From Thermoplasmata archaeon (GTDB lineage Archaea; Thermoplasmatota; Thermoplasmata; Lutacidiplasmatales; UBA184): a stretch of DNA of 6,156 bases. A model generated the notes under the pieces. That model saw only the letters and a program-made list of their open reading frames with translations, had not been told where the DNA came from and did not search any database. Positions within the stretch are counted from its first letter, which is position 1. Each line of letters opens with the position of its first letter. Both the position numbers and the translations under genes were made by a program. The DNA lies in assembly GCA_030037695.1 (NCBI GenBank), contig JASHQF010000112.1, positions 1 to 6,156 of the forward strand. The letters are read 5' to 3'. Of this stretch, positions 1 through 5,426 are shown piece after piece.

Positions 1-1
1 C

Positions 2-250
2 CTCCTCCTCGACGTCCCGGTGCCCGCGGCGCTGGCGCGGCTGGGGGCCCGGGGCGGCCGCCGGGAACCGTTGGAGCGGAGCCGCACCCTGCGTCGCGTC
101 GCGAGCGCCTACCGCGCGCTCGGCGCGCGACCCCGCTGGCTCGTCCTCGACGCGCGACGCCCCGCTCGGGACCTCGTCCGAGAGGTGCTCGTCCGACTCG
201 AGCGAAGGCTCCCCCGGCGGGCGTCCCGGCGTCCGGCGCAGGGAAGATGA
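2..250 (+). CDS. tmk: Probable thymidylate kinase (dTMP kinase), C-terminal part only
   Basis: The reading frame is open from the window edge and ends at TGA 248-250, giving the last 82 residues of a longer protein. It opens with LLLDVPVPAALARL, which fits the thymidylate kinase strand-plus-helix pattern LxLDVxPxxALxR. An Arg/Glu-rich stretch follows, then LRRVASAYRAL, matching the helix after the lid (x-x-VRxxYxxL in the family), and then WLVLDARRPARDLVREV, matching the closing IDAxxPxxxVxxxI segment. The last 12 or so residues form an Arg-rich tail. Thymidylate kinase phosphorylates dTMP to dTDP in the cytoplasm for DNA precursor synthesis. The P-loop and DRY-type motif would lie upstream and cannot be checked. 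Another P-loop nucleoside monophosphate kinase is possible but fits less well. The next gene starts 31 bases downstream. Confidence 0.72.
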   Translation, partial: LLLDVPVPAALARLGARGGRREPLERSRTLRRVASAYRALGARPRWLVLDARRPARDLVREVLVRLERRLPRRASRRPAQGR

Positions 251-254
251 TATC
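246..254 (+). promoter_or_regulatory. Candidate TATA-like element for the orc1/cdc6-lipA unit
   Basis: The short AT-containing stretch GATGATATC overlaps the kinase stop codon in otherwise GC-rich sequence. Its TAT begins exactly 31 bases before the ATG at 282. That suits an archaeal TATA box for a transcript starting at or near the start codon (leaderless). The amrS gene has TATC at the same distance from its own ATG. No Shine-Dalgarno sequence precedes 282, which agrees with leaderless expression. The assignment rests on position and composition only. Confidence 0.35.
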
Positions 255-281
255 CGCCCCTTGCGGCCCGGGGCGCGGACG

Positions 282-1439
282 ATGAGTCCCGCCAGCCGGA
301 TCCTCGTTCGCGAGGAGACCCTCGACCCGTCCTTCGTCCCCCCGAAGCTCGTGCGTCGGGAGACCGAGCTCGCGCTCCTGTTCCGACGGTTCCGCGAGTC
401 GCTCGGCAAGGGGCTCCCGCACCCGCTGCTCCTCACCGGAGGGATCGGCAGCGGCAAGACGGCGCTCGTCCGCCGGCTCGCGGACGATCTCGAGCGGGGC
501 GGACGGCTACGCGATCTCCCGGTCCGCCCGACGTACGTGAACTGCTGGCGCCGGGCGAGCGACCGTACGGTGATGCTCGATCTGCTGCGCAGCGTGGGCG
601 TGTCGTTGCCGGATCGGGGGTACGGGCTCTCGGAGATGCTTGACGTCTTCGAGCAGGGGGTCCGCCGCTCCCCCGCGCACCACCTCATCCTCCTGGACGA
701 GGCGGCGGCGCTCGTCAAGCAGGGGACGAAGCTCGTGTACCTCCTCTCCCGCTCCCGCGAGGTCGAGCTCGGGTCGATCTCCCTCGTGCTCGTTGCCGCC
801 GAGGATCTCCTCCCGTACCTGGATGCCGCCAGCCGCTCGAGCTTCGGCGTCACGCGACGCCTCGCGCTGGCGCCGTACGATCGCGATGCGATCGAAGCGA
901 TCCTCGCCTACCGCTCGGAGCTCGCGCTCCGTCCGGGGAGCGTGGCTCCCGAGATCCTCGGGCAGATCGCCCGGATCGTCGGCCGCGGGGGGGACGCCCG
1001 GTTCGCGCTCGAGCTGCTCGCGAACGCGGCGCACGCCGCCGAGGAGGCCGGCGAGGGCGAGATCGGCGCCGAGCACGTGCGCCGGGGGAAGGGGTCGCTC
1101 CTGCCGACCGTGTCGGAGAACCAGCTCGAGAGCCTCTCCACGAACCAGCTCGGGGTCCTGCTCGCGCTGTCGCGCAGCCTCAAGGGCAAGCGCTCCACCG
1201 TGCCGAGCCAGCGGCTGCGCGCCAACCATGCGGCGCTCCTGGAAGAGCTCGGGGGCCCCGCGATGAGCCGCACGACGTTCTGGCGGACCCTGAAGGAGCT
1301 CGAACGGGACGGGCTCGTCTCCCTGGAGTCGGCCGGTTCCGGGGAGTCGAGCCAGGTCGCCATGGACGAGCTTCCCGCGTCGTTCCTCGCGACGCTCCTC
1401 GAAGAGCGTCTCGGGGTCGCCCGTTCCGGAAAAGGGTAA
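282..1439 (+). CDS. Orc1/Cdc6-family AAA+ ATPase, likely replication initiator
   Basis: This 385-residue protein has the layout of archaeal Orc1/Cdc6, which binds origins and loads the MCM helicase. Walker A is GGIGSGKT (53-60) and Walker B is LILLDE (135-140). The segment SRSSFGVTRRLALAPYD (about 184-200) matches the family's RVKSSL...FxPY region, followed by the typical ILAYR helix. GDAR (237-240) is the sensor 2 motif. A winged-helix domain fills about 285-350. Length is normal for the family. Two positions depart from the usual pattern: Walker B reads LDEAA rather than LDEID/LDEVD, and the sensor 1 segment reads VAAED, where ISND with a conserved Asn is usual. I start at ATG 282 because the TATA-like element is correctly spaced for it; TTG 261 would add seven residues. 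The stop overlaps the lipA start by one base. A divergent paralogue rather than the main initiator is possible. Confidence 0.85.
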   Translation: MSPASRILVREETLDPSFVPPKLVRRETELALLFRRFRESLGKGLPHPLLLTGGIGSGKTALVRRLADDLERGGRLRDLPVRPTYVNCWRRASDRTVMLDLLRSVGVSLPDRGYGLSEMLDVFEQGVRRSPAHHLILLDEAAALVKQGTKLVYLLSRSREVELGSISLVLVAAEDLLPYLDAASRSSFGVTRRLALAPYDRDAIEAILAYRSELALRPGSVAPEILGQIARIVGRGGDARFALELLANAAHAAEEAGEGEIGAEHVRRGKGSLLPTVSENQLESLSTNQLGVLLALSRSLKGKRSTVPSQRLRANHAALLEELGGPAMSRTTFWRTLKELERDGLVSLESAGSGESSQVAMDELPASFLATLLEERLGVARSGKG

Positions 1440-2383
1440 TGGCGGTCGCGCCGTCCTCGCCGATCGTGGCGACCTCCGCCTCGGGTCTCGACGGCGCCCC
1501 GGGGGTCGAGCGACTTCCGGCGTGGATCCGGGTCCGCCCTCCGCGCGGGACCGCCTACCCCGAAGTCAAGGGGATCCTCGAGGAGCTGCGCCTCGGCACC
1601 GTCTGCCGGGAGGCTCGCTGCCCCAACCTGCCGGAATGCTGGTCGGAGGGTGCCGCGACCCTGATGCTCCTCGGCACGGAGTGCACCCGGCGCTGCTCGT
1701 TCTGCGCGGTCACGACCCGTTGGCCCCGGGGGGTCGTCGACCGGACCGAGCCGGACCGCGTCGCCGAGGCGGTCGGACGGTGGGGGCTGCGGTACGTCGT
1801 GCTCACGCAGGTCTGCCGGGACGATCTCGCGGACGGAGGGGCCGCGATCCTGGCGGAGAGCGTCCTCAAGCTGCGCGCCCGGAGCCCCGGAACGTTGGTC
1901 GAGCTCCTGGTCGGCGACCTCGGGGGCAGCGAGGCGTCGCTCGCCGCGGTCGTCGGGGCCGCACCTGACGTCCTCGCGCACAACCTGGAGACGGTCCGTC
2001 GCCTGTCCCCCGAGCTGCGGGACCACCGAGCGGGGTACGATCGCTCCCTCGAGCTCCTCGCCCGGGCCCGTCGCCTCGGGGGCGATCGACTCGTCACGAA
2101 GAGCTCCGTCATGCTCGGCGTCGGGGAGCGGCCGGAGGAGATCGCCGCCACGCTCGCCGACCTCCGTGGCGCGGGCGTCGACCTCGTCACGTTCGGCCAG
2201 TACCTGCGCCCGTCGCGGGACCACCGACCGGTCGCCCGGTACGTCCCGCCCGAGGAGTTCGAGCGTTGGCGCGAGGCCGCGCTGGCCGAGGGGTTCGCGG
2301 GCGCCGAGGCCGGACCCCTCGTACGGAGCTCCTACCGGGCGGAGGCGCTGTTCCACCGGGCCCGGAACCGCCACGAGGGCTAG
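1439..2383 (+). CDS. lipA: Lipoyl synthase (radical SAM)
   Basis: LipA inserts two sulfurs at C6 and C8 of the octanoyl group on lipoyl carrier domains, such as 2-oxoacid dehydrogenase E2 or glycine cleavage GcvH. All hallmarks are present in 314 residues. These are LPAWIRVRPP near the N-terminus, the auxiliary [4Fe-4S] motif CX4CX5C (C56, C61, C67), the radical SAM motif CX3CX2C (C82, C86, C89), TKSSVMLGVGE (220-230), GQYLRPSRDH (253-262) and the C-terminal RSSY (296-299) that supplies the serine ligand to the auxiliary cluster. The AHNLETV segment and RDHRAGY resemble LipA of haloarchaea as I remember them, rather than the bacterial NHNxETV form. VCRDDL and VGDLGG vary motifs that usually read VxRDDL and xPDFxG. 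Residues 1-26 are a low-complexity extension. ATG 1439 overlaps the stop of the upstream gene (TAATG), suggesting translational coupling. No lipB or lplA lies in the window. Confidence 0.95.
   Translation: MAVAPSSPIVATSASGLDGAPGVERLPAWIRVRPPRGTAYPEVKGILEELRLGTVCREARCPNLPECWSEGAATLMLLGTECTRRCSFCAVTTRWPRGVVDRTEPDRVAEAVGRWGLRYVVLTQVCRDDLADGGAAILAESVLKLRARSPGTLVELLVGDLGGSEASLAAVVGAAPDVLAHNLETVRRLSPELRDHRAGYDRSLELLARARRLGGDRLVTKSSVMLGVGERPEEIAATLADLRGAGVDLVTFGQYLRPSRDHRPVARYVPPEEFERWREAALAEGFAGAEAGPLVRSSYRAEALFHRARNRHEG
2375..2379 (+). promoter_or_regulatory. Candidate Shine-Dalgarno sequence for the small membrane protein
   Basis: GAGGG lies inside the last codons of lipA, seven bases before ATG 2387. 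That is a suitable Shine-Dalgarno position for an internal operon gene and supports this start. The leading genes of the window's units show no equivalent motif. Confidence 0.45.
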
Positions 2384-2386
2384 CCG

Positions 2387-2743
2387 ATGGCGAAGAAGGT
2401 CCGTCAGAACCCGGTGGAGACGAAGGAGGCGGCGTTCGAGTTCCCCGAATTCGACGAGCGGAAGTTCGTCACCAAGGAGTTCGAGTTGACGGGCGCTCTC
2501 GTCCTCGCGAGCCTGATGGCGGTCGTCCTCGGGGCGGTCTCCTGGGTCGCCACGTCGTCGCACCTGCCCTGGTACGTACCGTTCCCCATCGGGTTGATCG
2601 TCCTCGCCTTGAGCCCGACCGTGATCGGGCGGTTCCGGTCGCGCTCGGACCTCTACACGAAGTCCGATTGGGCCGGGCTTCTCGCCCTCGTGTTCTTCGG
2701 CTGGATCGCGGTCTGGTTCGTCCTCGTCGACGTGATCGCCTAG
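2387..2743 (+). CDS. Small three-helix integral membrane protein, function unknown
   Basis: I do not recognise this 118-residue protein. A charged N-terminal region (1-33, with FEFPEFDERKF at 17-27) precedes three hydrophobic segments at about 35-55, 61-81 and 95-116. The short loop between segments 2 and 3 is basic and polar (RFRSRSDLYTK). Ending almost directly after the third helix leaves no soluble C-terminal domain. There is no signal peptide, metal-binding cluster or catalytic motif that I can see. The gene starts three bases after the lipA stop, behind a plausible Shine-Dalgarno sequence, so it is probably the last gene of the orc1/cdc6-lipA unit. Its TAG stop overlaps that of the convergent CCA-adding gene. 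Coding is supported by sensible hydropathy and by low Arg/Pro content compared with the other frames here. A link to lipoylation is not shown. Confidence 0.8.
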   Translation: MAKKVRQNPVETKEAAFEFPEFDERKFVTKEFELTGALVLASLMAVVLGAVSWVATSSHLPWYVPFPIGLIVLALSPTVIGRFRSRSDLYTKSDWAGLLALVFFGWIAVWFVLVDVIA

Positions 2744-4164
2744 GCGCCGGAGCGCGTCGGTTCCTCGAGCCACGGGAGCCGTTTCGCGAGGAGGCCCGTC
2801 AGCGCCTCCGCGAGTGCGGGGGTGTCCCGCGCCGACGCGAGGGGCTGGACGGCGACCTGGGCGGGGTCGGCCGGGGTGAGGTTCTTGCCGAACGACAAGT
2901 GCGGGAGCGCCTCGCGAAGGACCCGCTCGAGATCGCGGACCTCCCACCGGGTCTCGACCCCGAGGCTCCCGTCCGGCCGGACGAACGGCCCCTGCAGGAC
3001 CCCCGCGCCGCCGGCGGTCCACTTCTCGAGGAACTGGCCGACCCGGTCGAGCCCCGCCGGGGGGCCGGTCCGCCCCCGGACCGCCGACCGGTGCGCGTCC
3101 GCGACCTCGAGCGCGACGACGACCCGCTCCGCGTCGGCGGCGCTCGCGCTGCCGAGTACCGCGAAGCCGGCCCGGGCGACCTCCTCGGCGACGGCGCGTT
3201 CCGCCTTGCGCACCTGGGGGTAGAGCGTATCGTCGACGAGCTCCGGGCGGGCGAGCTCGACGACCGCGACGTGGCTCGCCCGGGCCTCGATCCGTCGGAG
3301 CGCGTCCGAACGGTCGATCGCACCGCCCTTCGCCACCTCGAACCAGGCCTCGCGAGGGGCCCCGAGGTACACCGCGCTCCCGACGATCAAGACGCCGAGA
3401 TTCCGCCGCGAAAGGGCGCTCGCGACGTTCCGGTGGGGGTCGACCGGATCCGGAAGGACGAGGGCGACGTCGTCGGGCAGGCGGGGAGGCCGACCGCCGG
3501 GCTCGGAGAGATCGACCGGGATCCGCCACGTTCGGGCCGCGCGCAGCCAGCCCCGGAGGGAGCCGAACCGAAGGGTCAGCAGCTCGACCAGGTACCCCGA
3601 GAGACCCTCGGTCCGGGCCTCCGAACCGTAGATCCCGAGCCGGCGGAGGAACTGCTTGGCGAGCCGGATCTGCGTCACCAGCTCCGGAGTCTCGCGCGCG
3701 GCGAGGTACTCCTGGTGGAACGGGGTCCGATCGACCGGGGAGAGCGGGTGCGACGGGTCCGCGATGGCGAATCCCGGCACAGCGTCGACGGCGAACCCCT
3801 CGAACCGCCCGCGCAGGTACGGGTGTTCCGCGTACCGCATCTCGGGCGTTTCGAGGACCGCCCGGCCGAGGGCCAGGCCTTCGTCCCGGAGCTTCTCCTT
3901 GGACAGCTCCGGCGGGAACAGGAGGAACAGATCGATGTCCAGCCGGTCGGCGAGGAACGTTCCCCGGGCCGCGCTGCCCGCCACGACCGCCCGCACGAGC
4001 GGGCTCGAGCGCGTCTTCGCCGCCGCCCGCACCCGCGCGGGGAGCTCCTCCCGCAGCCGTTCGACCTTCGCGAGGAACTCGGGGGACGGAGCGAGACGGG
4101 GGGCCACGGCCGCCTCGACCCGCTCCGCTTCGGCCTCCTGGGGCGACGCCGGTGCCCGTGCCAT
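2740..4164 (-). CDS. cca: CCA-adding enzyme (tRNA nucleotidyltransferase), archaeal class I
   Basis: This 474-residue protein rebuilds or adds the 3'-terminal CCA of tRNAs from CTP and ATP without a nucleic acid template. The nucleotidyltransferase head carries GSAARGTFL (63-71) and the carboxylate pair in LDIDLFLLFP (D76, D78), with the third carboxylate in FAVDAVP (D127). These line up with Glu59, Asp61 and Asp110 of the Archaeoglobus fulgidus enzyme. Further family blocks are RYAEHPYLRG (110-119), SPVDRTPFH (142-150), RLAKQFLRRLGIYG (167-180), LSGYLVELL (188-196), LPDPVDPHRNVASALS (237-252) and ELVDDTLYPQ (308-317). GKNLT (426-430) matches the tail-domain GKN motif. Length is close to the usual 440-460. 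It is transcribed alone, converging on the upstream unit and diverging from amrS. ATG 4164 is chosen because the N-terminal helix pattern begins soon after it and a TATA-like element lies about 28 bases upstream. Confidence 0.96.
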   Translation of the reverse strand: MARAPASPQEAEAERVEAAVAPRLAPSPEFLAKVERLREELPARVRAAAKTRSSPLVRAVVAGSAARGTFLADRLDIDLFLLFPPELSKEKLRDEGLALGRAVLETPEMRYAEHPYLRGRFEGFAVDAVPGFAIADPSHPLSPVDRTPFHQEYLAARETPELVTQIRLAKQFLRRLGIYGSEARTEGLSGYLVELLTLRFGSLRGWLRAARTWRIPVDLSEPGGRPPRLPDDVALVLPDPVDPHRNVASALSRRNLGVLIVGSAVYLGAPREAWFEVAKGGAIDRSDALRRIEARASHVAVVELARPELVDDTLYPQVRKAERAVAEEVARAGFAVLGSASAADAERVVVALEVADAHRSAVRGRTGPPAGLDRVGQFLEKWTAGGAGVLQGPFVRPDGSLGVETRWEVRDLERVLREALPHLSFGKNLTPADPAQVAVQPLASARDTPALAEALTGLLAKRLPWLEEPTRSGA

Positions 4165-4170
4165 CGCAAC

Positions 4171-4190
4171 GAACGGGGGGCCTCCCGTTC
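4171..4190. repeat. Inverted repeat just upstream of cca
   Basis: Seven-base arms GAACGGG (4171-4177) and CCCGTTC (4184-4190) are exact reverse complements around a six-base centre; the whole 20 bases are palindromic except for one pair. The repeat begins seven bases upstream of the cca start codon. If cca is leaderless, it covers roughly -7 to -26, between the TATA-like element and the start, where a bound dimer could block transcription. If there is a leader, it could fold as a hairpin that encloses a GGGAGG stretch on the cca strand. The arms contain AT pairs, so this is somewhat less likely to be pure GC-composition noise. Confidence 0.5.
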
Positions 4191-4203
4191 ATGAACCTTC
4201 GGC
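4187..4203 (-). promoter_or_regulatory. Candidate core promoter (BRE/TATA-like) for cca
   Basis: Read on the minus strand this is GCCGAAGGTTCATGAAC. A CGAAG element like the archaeal transcription factor B recognition element is followed by GTTCATGA as a weak TATA-like box. Its centre is about 28 bases from the cca ATG, close to the spacing seen at the other unit starts in the window. The GTTCATGAAC part is a perfect 10-base palindrome. The sequence departs from a consensus TATA box, so the call is tentative. Confidence 0.3.
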
Positions 4204-4233
4204 CGGAGGCCGCCGGCCCGCCCGTACCGCGCG

Positions 4234-4242
4234 ACGGTTATC
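4234..4242 (+). promoter_or_regulatory. Candidate TATA-like element for amrS
   Basis: ACGGTTATC is an AT-containing patch in GC-rich sequence. Its TAT starts exactly 31 bases upstream of ATG 4270, the same spacing as upstream of the orc1/cdc6 gene. Both start codons are also preceded by GCGGACG. This suggests a leaderless transcript beginning at or next to the ATG. There is no good Shine-Dalgarno sequence at this start. Confidence 0.38.
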
Positions 4243-4269
4243 GGGGCCCCCGCGCTCGTAGGGCGGACG

Positions 4270-5337
4270 ATGGCGGCCGTCCTCGAGCCTCACATCGCCT
4301 CCCTGTTCGAGCCGGTCGACGGGGGCAAGGTCCGCTGCACGGCGTGCGCGCGGTACTGCGTGATCCCCGACGGCTCTCACGGGTTCTGCTTTGTGCGCAA
4401 GAACGTCGGCGGGCGACTCGTGCTCCTCAGCTGGGGGAGGGCCTCGGCGATCCAGGTCGATCCCGTCGAGAAAAAGCCCCTCGCCCACTACCGCCCAGGG
4501 ACGCGGGTCCTGTCGATCGGCACGGTCGGCTGCAATTGGCGCTGCCAGTACTGCCAGAACGCCGAGATCTCGCAGGAGCGGGAGGTGCAGGGTCGCCCGT
4601 TCCCGCCGGCGGCCGCGGTCGCGGCGGCGGGCCGGTACGGCTGCGCCGGCGTGACGTTCACCTACAACGAGCCGACGATCTTCGCCGAGTACGCGATCGA
4701 CGTGATCCGGGCGGCGCATGCCGCCGGACTGTTCGCGAACTTCGTCACGAACGGCTACATGAGCCCCGAGGCGGTCGACCTCCTCGGCCCGCACCTGGAC
4801 GCGGTGAGCGTCGATTTCAAGGGCAGCGGCGAGCCCGGGTTCCTGCGCAAGTACATCACGGCGAAGGGCCCGGACCCGATCTTCGAGACCGCGGGTGCGC
4901 TCCAGCGTCACGGCAGCCACGTCGAGATCACCGACCTCATCGTCCCGCAGGTCGGCGAATCGGTCGACGCGACGCGCGCGCTCGCCCGCTACGTCCGGGA
5001 GACGTTGGGACCCGAGACCCCGTTCCACCTGCTCCGGTTCCATCCGGACTACCGCATGCTCGACCTACCCGAGACCCCGGTGGCGACCCTCGAGAAGCTC
5101 CATGCGGTGGTGAAGGCGGAGGGCTTGGAGTACGTCTATCTCGGGAACGTGTGGGGGCATCCGCTCGAGCACACGTACTGCCCGGCCTGCGGGGCCGTCG
5201 CCGTGCGCCGGTACGGGTTCACGATCCAGGCCTGGAACCTCGACGCGCAGAACCGCTGCCGGGCGTGCCGGCACCGGATCCCGATCGTGGGGCGACCGCC
5301 CGCCGGCTACCTCCCCACGTTCGCGACGCCGGTGTGA
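4270..5337 (+). CDS. amrS: AmmeMemoRadiSam system radical SAM enzyme
   Basis: This 355-residue protein belongs to the radical SAM family related to pyruvate formate-lyase activating enzymes that is defined by co-occurrence with AMMECR1 and Memo proteins. An N-terminal cysteine block CTACARYC...GFC (C23, C26, C30, C40) precedes DPVEKKPLAHYRPG (64-77). The radical SAM motif is GCNWRCQYCQN (C88, C92, C95). Next come GVTFTYNEPTIF (127-138), VTNGY (159-163), DAVSVDFKG (177-185) and VEITDLIVP (218-226). The C-terminus carries GNVWGHPLEHTYCPACG and a second CxxC (C304, C307, C330, C333), probably a metal-binding knuckle. The order and spacing are characteristic of AmrS and distinguish it from true pyruvate formate-lyase activases, which lack these flanking cysteines. 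The product chemistry of the system is not established to my knowledge. Neither partner gene is in the window. ATG 4270 is supported by the upstream TATA-like element. Confidence 0.92.
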   Translation: MAAVLEPHIASLFEPVDGGKVRCTACARYCVIPDGSHGFCFVRKNVGGRLVLLSWGRASAIQVDPVEKKPLAHYRPGTRVLSIGTVGCNWRCQYCQNAEISQEREVQGRPFPPAAAVAAAGRYGCAGVTFTYNEPTIFAEYAIDVIRAAHAAGLFANFVTNGYMSPEAVDLLGPHLDAVSVDFKGSGEPGFLRKYITAKGPDPIFETAGALQRHGSHVEITDLIVPQVGESVDATRALARYVRETLGPETPFHLLRFHPDYRMLDLPETPVATLEKLHAVVKAEGLEYVYLGNVWGHPLEHTYCPACGAVAVRRYGFTIQAWNLDAQNRCRACRHRIPIVGRPPAGYLPTFATPV

Positions 5338-5357
5338 ACGACGGGGGACCCCCACTT

Positions 5358-5374
5358 CGCAGATCCGGTCTGCG
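5358..5374. repeat. Small inverted repeat between amrS and the six-helix membrane protein gene
   Basis: CGCAGA (5358-5363) and TCTGCG (5369-5374) are exact reverse complements around TCCGG, extendable by one G-T pair. It lies 20 bases after the amrS stop. No T-rich tract follows, so it does not look like a standard archaeal or bacterial terminator. It may be an mRNA 3'-end hairpin, an operator for the next gene, or chance. Confidence 0.3.
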
Positions 5375-5381
5375 GCTCCAC

Positions 5382-5394
5382 GGAAACCTGTAAG
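5382..5394 (+). promoter_or_regulatory. Candidate BRE/TATA-like promoter for the six-helix membrane protein gene
   Basis: GGAAACCTGTAAG is the only AT-containing stretch in the GC-rich end of the 89-base gap. GGAAA resembles the archaeal B recognition element, and CTGTAAG could act as a degenerate TATA box. A start about 25 bases downstream would give a leader of roughly 10 bases before GTG 5427. A gap of this size suggests the gene may not depend on amrS transcription. The motif is weak. Confidence 0.28.
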
Positions 5395-5426
5395 CCCCCC
5401 CGGCCGCGTGGTCTGCCGCCAGGCCC

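Noticed and set aside
251..281. Possible replication origin next to the orc1/cdc6 gene.
   Set aside because: Archaeal origins often flank orc1/cdc6, but only 31 bases are available and no origin recognition repeats or AT-rich unwinding element are visible.
3935..3942. First catalytic carboxylate of the CCA-adding enzyme is Asp76, where the A. fulgidus enzyme has Glu59.
   Set aside because: I recall Asp at this position (DxDIDxF or RDIDxF) in many euryarchaeal CCA-adding enzymes, so it is a conservative variant and not a defect.
908..4192. An uninterrupted minus-strand reading frame of 1094 codons spanning four genes.
   Set aside because: Its translation is Arg/Gly/Pro-rich with no domain, and it runs antisense to orc1/cdc6, lipA and the membrane protein and in another frame over cca. 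High GC content suppresses stop codons, so this is a shadow.
2266..4194. A plus-strand 642-codon reading frame antisense to cca.
   Set aside because: Low-complexity Arg/Pro/Gly/Asp composition; cca has a complete set of family motifs on the other strand.
4201..4218. Perfect six-base inverted repeat GGCCGG/CCGGCC in the cca-amrS gap.
   Set aside because: Pure G/C arms of this length are expected by chance in sequence of this composition.
5343..5353. GGGGGACCCCC after the amrS stop as a possible terminator hairpin.
   Set aside because: The stem is only about four pairs with a three-base loop and no T tract follows.
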